Source of the DNA: Gnetum montanum
Taxonomy: Eukaryota; Streptophyta; Gnetopsida; Gnetales; Gnetaceae
Length of the DNA stretch: 64,000 nucleotides
Assembly: GCA_015680685.1 (NCBI GenBank)
Contig: MNCI01036747.1
Location: 88,179 to 152,178, forward strand
Reading direction: 5' to 3'
Shown: in pieces, positions 58,801 to 64,000 of the stretch
Layout of the letters: each line of letters opens with the position of its first letter
Numbering within the stretch: position 1 is the stretch's first letter
Notes under the pieces: model-generated
What the model was told of the DNA's origin: nothing
Database searches by the model: none
The model's input: the letters and a program-made list of their open reading frames with translations, nothing else
Made by a program: the position numbers and the translations under genes

Positions 58801-60010
58801 CATGTCTATCTTTATTCCAAAAAGAAAATTAAGTCGATTAAAAAGAGGCATGATACGTAAAGAAGTTACAACAACTAAATAAAAGAAAAGAAAAGTGTGT
58901 ATGTACATAGACACACACAAATGATATATATAAACATAAGTTATGTACATAGACACACACAAATGATACTTCTGTCACTACCTTTAACTGTGTATCATAT
59001 ATTCTTAGTTTCTGAAATAGAAATCATTTCAGACCTTAGTTTCCTCAATTTAAGCCTTTTTGTGGATCGCTGCCTTTAAATTACATGTACCTAAACTACG
59101 TGTTGCACTGCATGGAACCTATACACCTATAAATAAACCTTTACTCTTCTATTATGTCTCATGTTGGCTTGTGAAAGGCTTCTTGCATCCAAATGGTTCT
59201 TCATAATAAAAAATATCAAGGAATTTTATGTATTGATGATTACATATCAAATCTTTAGAATTGATAGCATGTTCAAGATATGAAGATAATATCTTTTGAT
59301 AATGTTGATTTTATTGATAGGGTAGGGGGCTCTTCTTCCTTCACTTAATGTTAATATTTTCATAAAATGTTTGATTTCCTACACTAGAGGGGACGTTTTT
59401 TAGGATTGATTGTAAGGATACAAATCTAAAAAGGCATCCCCAAAATTGTTAGGTCTTTCTTTTTATTAATTTGGAGTTTCTCCTCTCTATAATACTACTC
59501 TACTCTTGTACTATTAATTGTTATTTTTAATATATATAATTTTGAAAGATTTAACACCCAAGATCTAACCATTAGGGGCTCATTTAGGTAACTAAAATAA
59601 TTTGGTATTAGTAGTATGGCTATTCTAAGACTTGTCAATATATTTTTGATAGTAAGAATTAACCAAGACCTATCTTTTCAAGATTCTTGGATTAAATATA
59701 CAATATTTAAAATCTTGGAAAATTTGTGGCATATTTGGACTTGAAATATTTTCGAATATTTAATTGGAAACCTTTGTTTAGCCTATATCTTTAGACTTTT
59801 GACCTAAAACCTTATATGCTCTATGGATAGGTAAATAAAATAACATTTCTTCTTATGTATTTTAATGTAGAGAGATTAGAGTAGCCAAGAAAATTCCAAA
59901 AGAGAGGCTATTGCTAAGACTTGATCATTAAAAAATTGCTTAGGTTACTAGAATAATGTGGTATTGGTAGTGAGGTTATTCTAACACGTCAGTATATTTT
60001 TGATTTTGAG
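58801..60010. other. Unassigned A/T-rich stretch before copia C2
   Basis: No coding frame. It has a 27-bp direct repeat (tatgtacatagacacacaca...) at about 58899 and 58942, and a 75-bp direct repeat (59588-59665 and 59939-60010, about 350 bp apart), the second copy of which is cut by the C2 LTR. Confidence 0.5.
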
Positions 60011-60309
60011 TGTTAAGTTATGTGGTGACTGATCCAACAGTGAGCAATAGTTATGTTAAGTTAGCAGCAATGAGAAATAGTTAACCAGTAGTTACTGGTT
60101 CCAGCAGTTAGTGGTTCTAGTCCAGTTTCCGTTCTCTTCCGTAACGGACCAAAAATGTTCCTGTAACCATAATTGTATCTAGCAAAAATTATTTAATAAC
60201 AATTCTCATGTATTTCTAGTGGTGTTCTTGCTTAAATGCCACACAAAGCTGTGTGTGTTACCTATGTTTTTCTTTTTGTTCGGTTCTTTATCTGTTCCTG
60301 AATCTAACA
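60011..60309 (+). repeat. 5' LTR of C2
   Basis: 299 bp, TGTTAAGTTATG...ATCTAACA. The left end follows ttgag. The LTR holds 'cttccgtaacggacc', several 'agtta(c/g)tgg' repeats and ends directly before the PBS. Confidence 0.85.
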
Positions 60310-60310
60310 A

Positions 60311-60324
60311 TTGGTATTAGAGCT
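60311..60324 (+). other. Primer binding site of C2 (tRNA-iMet)
   Basis: TTGGTATTAGAGCT, one C-to-T change from the standard TTGGTATCAGAGC site. Confidence 0.85.
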
Positions 60325-60341
60325 ACAGATCAGTGGGAGCA

Positions 60342-61105
60342 ATGGCATCCGAGGATGGGAAAGTTCGGATCGACAAATTCGATGGAACAGACTTTGGGTT
60401 TCTAGAAGATGTAGATTGAAGATTATCTGTATCAAAAGAAGTTGCATGAACTGCTGCTAGGGAAGAAGCCAGATCAAATGGATCAAGAAGATTGGAATCT
60501 CTCAGATCACCAGGCACTTGGTGTGATTAGATTGACATTGGAAAAAAATGTTGCATTCAACATTGTTAATGAGACAACCACTGCAGGTTTAATGAAAATG
60601 TTGTCAAGTATGTATGAAAAGCCATCTACTGCAAACAAGGTATATTTGATGCGTCGGTTGTTCAATCTGAAGATGGGTGAAGGTGCATCAGTTAGAAATC
60701 AAATCAATGAATTCGATACGATAATTAGTTAATTGAATTCAGTGGCGATCACCTTTGAGGATGAAATCTAGGCATTGATTTTGTTGTCATCTTTGCTAGA
60801 GAGTTGGTCTGCAACAGTGACTGCTGTGAGTAGCTCATCAGGTACTTTAAAATTAAAGTTGAATGATATTCGAGCCTTGATTCTTAGTGAGGACATTCGC
60901 AGAAGGGAGTCAAGCGAATCCTCAGGGTCTACTTTGAATATAGAAAGCAAAGGTAGGAGCTCACAACGTGGTCAAAACCATGGTAATGGTAGATCAAAGT
61001 CCAGAGGCAGAGGAAAATCTAAAAATCATAGGGAAGTTGTTTGCTAGAATTATGACAAGAAGGGTCACTTTAGAAATCAATGCAGGGCACCAAAGAACAA
61101 GATGA
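60342..61105 (+). pseudogene. C2 gag (lightly broken)
   Basis: The ATG at 60342 gives MASEDGKVRIDKFDGTDFGF. One extra base near 60401 shifts the frame, and two TAG stops replace expected Trp and Gln in the next block. Then YQKKLHELLLGKKPDQMDQE and QALGVIRLTLEKNVAFNIV follow, with the UBN2-type core KVYLMRRLFNLKMGEGASV. The Arg/Ser/Gly-rich tail precedes the zinc knuckle C-x-N-Y-DKKGHFRNQC (61045-61083), where a stop replaces Trp and Tyr replaces the second Cys. One base is missing near 61101 before the protease frame. Stops at 60730 and 60768 are also single-base changes. Confidence 0.88.
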
Positions 61106-64000
61106 TGAATCAGTGAATGCAGCAGAGGAGATTATTGCTGATGCTTTGATTTGCTGTGTGGAAAATCCCATTGAAACTTGGATTCTGGATTCAGGTGCTT
61201 CATTCCAATCCACTCCATGCAAGGAATTGTTACGCAATTATGTTGTAGGGAAGTTTGGAAAGGTTTATCTTGCAGATGATGAACCTTTGGATATTGTGGG
61301 GAAGGGTGAAGTTCAAATAAAGACCACCCAAGGGATGCAATGGAAATTGCAAGATGTAAGACATGTTCCTGGACTTAAGAAAAATTTAATCTCCATGAGT
61401 CAGATGGATTTGGATGGGTATACAACAACATTTGGCGATAGATCATGGAAGATTACCAAGGGAAACTTGGTTGTTGCATGAAGCAGTAAGGTGGGAACAT
61501 TGTACATGACTACAGCAAAGAAAGATGCAGTTGTAGTTGCTAACTATGATGGTGATTCAGTCCTATGGCACTGAAGACTTGGGCACATGAGCGAAAAAGG
61601 TATGAAGTTGTTGGCTTCAAAGGGAAAGTTACCAAAGTTTAAGTGTGATGATGTTGGCTTGTGTGAAGATTGTGTTTATGGGAAGCAAAAACGAGTTACT
61701 TTCTCAAAGATAGGGAGGATATCACAGACTGAAAAGCTTGAACTGGTGCATTCAGATGTATGGGGGCCAGCTCCAGTGAAGTCTCTTGGAGGCTCAAGCT
61801 ATTATGTCACCTTCATTGACGATTCCACTAGGAAGGTATGGGTTTATTTTCTTAAAAATAAATCTGATGTCTTTGCTACTTTTAAAAGGTGGAAAGTTGA
61901 AGTAGAAAATTAGACTGGTTTAAAAATAAAATGTCTGAAGTTAGATAATGGAGGGGAATATGACAGCCAAGAATTCAAGAATTTCTATTCAGAAAATGGG
62001 ATCAAGATGATCAAGATAGTTCCAAGAATGCCAGAGCAAAACGGTGTTGCTGAATGGATGAACAAAACCTTGAATGAAAGAACTAGGAGCATGAGAATAT
62101 ACTCTAGGCTACCAAAGTTCTTTTGGGAAAATGCAGTTAACACAATAGCCTACCTCATTAATCGAGCACCTTTAGTTCCATTGGAGTTCAGAATACCAGA
62201 GGAGGTATGGACTGGGAAGGAGGTAAATCTTTCACATTTGAAAATTTTTGGGTGTGTCTCGTATGTGCATATTGATTCAAATGATAGAGATAAGCTTGCT
62301 CCTAAAGCCAAGAAATTTTATTTTATTGGCTATGGTTCCGATAATTTTGGTTATCGTTCCTGGGATGATCAAAATAGGAAAATTATCAGACACAGGGATG
62401 TCATTTTTAATGAACACATGATGTACAAGGATAGGTTCGGTTTAGAATACAACATTGCAGGGAAGCAAGAAAACGAATGTGAGAAGGTTGAACTGGAAGA
62501 GATATCTGAGAGGGATGTGGATGGAAGGACTCAAGAAAATCCTGGAAACAGGATAGCTGAAAATGAAAATGACGTTGCAGAAACAGCCACATCAGAGCCT
62601 CAGTTGAGAAGGTCTGCAAGAACACCAAAGCCTAGAGAAAGGTACTCTCCCTCATTACATTACTTATTGTTGACTGATGCTAGGGGACCAAAATGTTTGG
62701 ATGAAGCAATGCAGGCAACAAATTGTGTTGAGTGGGAGGTGGCTATGAGAGATGAGATGAAGTCACTCCACAAAAATATGACATGGACACTAACTAAGTT
62801 GCCAGAAGGAAAGAAGGCATTGCAGAATAAGTGGGTGTACAGGGTCAAGGGAGAACATGATGGCAGCAAAAGATACAAAGGAAGGTTAGTAGTTAAGGGT
62901 TTCCAACAGAAAAAGGGAATTGACTACACAGAAATTTTTTCACTTGTAGTAAAGTTGACTACTATTAGAGTAGTGCTAAGTATTGTGGCTATTGATGATT
63001 TGCATCTAGAGCAACTAGATGTCAAAGCTGCATTTCTACATGGTGACATCGAAGAAGACATTTACATGACACAACTAGAAGGCTTCCAAGTTCCAGAGAG
63101 GGAAAATCTGGTGTGTAAATTGAAGAAAAGCCTGTATGGGTTTAAGCAGGCTCCAAGGCAATGGTACAAAAATTTTGATGGATTTCTGTGTAAAAATGGC
63201 TTTGTTCAAAGCGAGATGGATCACTGCTGCTATTTCAAGAATACTAATGATTGTTATATAATATTGTTGTTATATGTTGATGATATGCTAGTTCCAGGGA
63301 CTAGCATGAAGGAGATCAATAGCTTAAAGCAGCATTTGGTAAGAAAATTTGAGATGAAAGACTTGGGGCTAGCTAAGAAGATACTTGGGATGAGAATATC
63401 TAGAGATAGATCAAAGGGATTACTGAAGCTATCTCAAGAAAAGTACATAGGAAAGTTGCTGAAAAGGTTTAGTCTTCAAGATGCCAAGATCAGAAATACT
63501 CCTATGGTAAGCCATGTTCATCTCTCCAAGAAGAAGGCACCAAAGACAGATGAGGAGAGAAAATACATTTCCAAAGTACCTTATGCTTCAACAGTTGGAA
63601 GCTTGATGTATGCTATGGTATGTACTAGGCCAGACATAGCTCATGCAGTGAGAGTTGTTAGCAGGTTTATGTCTGATCCAGGAAGGGAATATTGGTAAGC
63701 TGTAAAGTGGCTCCTAAGATATCTGAAAGGAACTTCAGGTATGACACTTTGTTTTAAAAGGAGCAGCATTACTCTACAGGGTTTTTTTGATGCAGATTTG
63801 GAAGGTGACTTGGATAGCAGGAAGAGCACCACTAGTTATCTCTTTACCATGGGCAACACGGCTGTGAGCTGAATGTCTTGACTTCAAGAGAGCATTGCTC
63901 TCTCAACCATAGAAGTAGAATATATGGCTATCTCAGAAGCTAGAAAAGAAATGATCTGGTTGAAGGGTCTTCTAAAAGAATTGGGTAAGACACAGGACAA
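61106..64000 (+). pseudogene. C2 pol: protease, integrase, RT, RNase H (nearly intact, 3' end outside)
   Basis: Protease: TWILDSGASFQSTPCKELL with an intact D-S-G. Integrase: zinc H-H-C-C in LWH-x-RLGHMSEKG and CEDCVYGKQKRVTF; catalytic Asp in VHSDVWGPAP and in LDNGGEYDS; Glu in EQNGVAEWMNKTL. RT (62007-63698, open for 563 codons including the integrase end): VKAAFLHGDIEEDIYM, LKKSLYGFKQAPRQWYK, LLLYVDDMLVPG. RNase [45 protein letters not shown]. Stops at 61479, 61574, 61912, 63698, 63871 and 63880 fit single changes at Arg, Trp, Gln, Glu, Trp and Arg codons. The wording is of the Tork/TNT1 kind. Confidence 0.93.

Larger units (their letters stand above)
60011..64000 (+). mobile_element. Ty1/copia element C2, 5' LTR to RNase H, runs off window
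   Basis: 5' LTR, tRNA-Met PBS, gag, protease, integrase, RT and most of RNase H in copia order. It is the least damaged element here: pol is in one frame apart from six or seven stops, all explainable by single substitutions. The 3' LTR is outside. Its relative integrity implies a more recent insertion than every other element in the window. Confidence 0.95.

Noticed and set aside
1-64000. Host protein-coding genes, rRNA genes or CRISPR arrays
   Set aside because: No open frame lacks a retroelement or antisense explanation, no splice-compatible gene structure was apparent, and no spaced short repeats of CRISPR type were seen.

Overview
The window is nuclear DNA of a land plant with a large, repeat-choked genome. 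I found no host protein-coding gene, rRNA or functional tRNA. Almost everything is decayed retroelement sequence inserted into older retroelement sequence. The lineage mix (Athila-type and Tat-type Ty3/gypsy, Ty1/copia, L1 LINEs, a tRNA-type SINE pair, an endogenous pararetrovirus) and heavy decay without genes suit a gymnosperm, but the sequence does not prove this.

Layout. (1) 1-4464: the 5' part of a minus-strand Athila-like element (A1; gag, protease, start of RT, PBS, 5' LTR), cut by the window edge and inserted in a minus-strand L1. (2) 4465-6428 and 34486-about 35220: that L1 (L1-A), split by A2. (3) 6429-34485: a 28-kb minus-strand Athila-like element (A2) with both LTRs and a matching 5-bp target duplication (atggc). 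It holds two later insertions: a 7.9-kb plus-strand Tat-type element with gag and protease but no RT or integrase (14428-22344, duplication tgact), and a 6.9-kb plus-strand endogenous caulimovirid (24859-31761) in the A2 gag. (4) 35228-35657: a perfect hairpin and a tail-to-tail SINE pair. (5) 36163-45154: a probable older Athila-type LTR remnant (A4) split by tandem repeats and a 5.2-kb minus-strand copia element (37888-43084, duplication cacct). (6) about 46480-58800: a plus-strand L1 (L1-B) split by an 8.3-kb plus-strand Athila-like element (A3, 46664-54984, duplication taatg) that has gag, protease and a coiled-coil third ORF but no RT or integrase. (7) 60011-64000: the youngest-looking element, a plus-strand copia with 5' LTR, PBS, gag and nearly intact pol, running off the window.

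The most interesting object is the caulimovirid. It shows a 30K-type movement protein region, a capsid region with a damaged zinc knuckle, protease, RT and RNase H, then about 300 codons of unrecognised coding sequence after RNase H, a TATA box, and a 106-bp terminal repeat whose 5' copy lies just before a perfect initiator-tRNA-Met primer site. The unit length between repeats is 6797 bp. It is broken by many stops and several frameshifts and is not a functional virus. The second theme is the pair of structurally complete but polymerase-less elements (the Tat-type one and A3), which would have depended on relatives for reverse transcription and integration.
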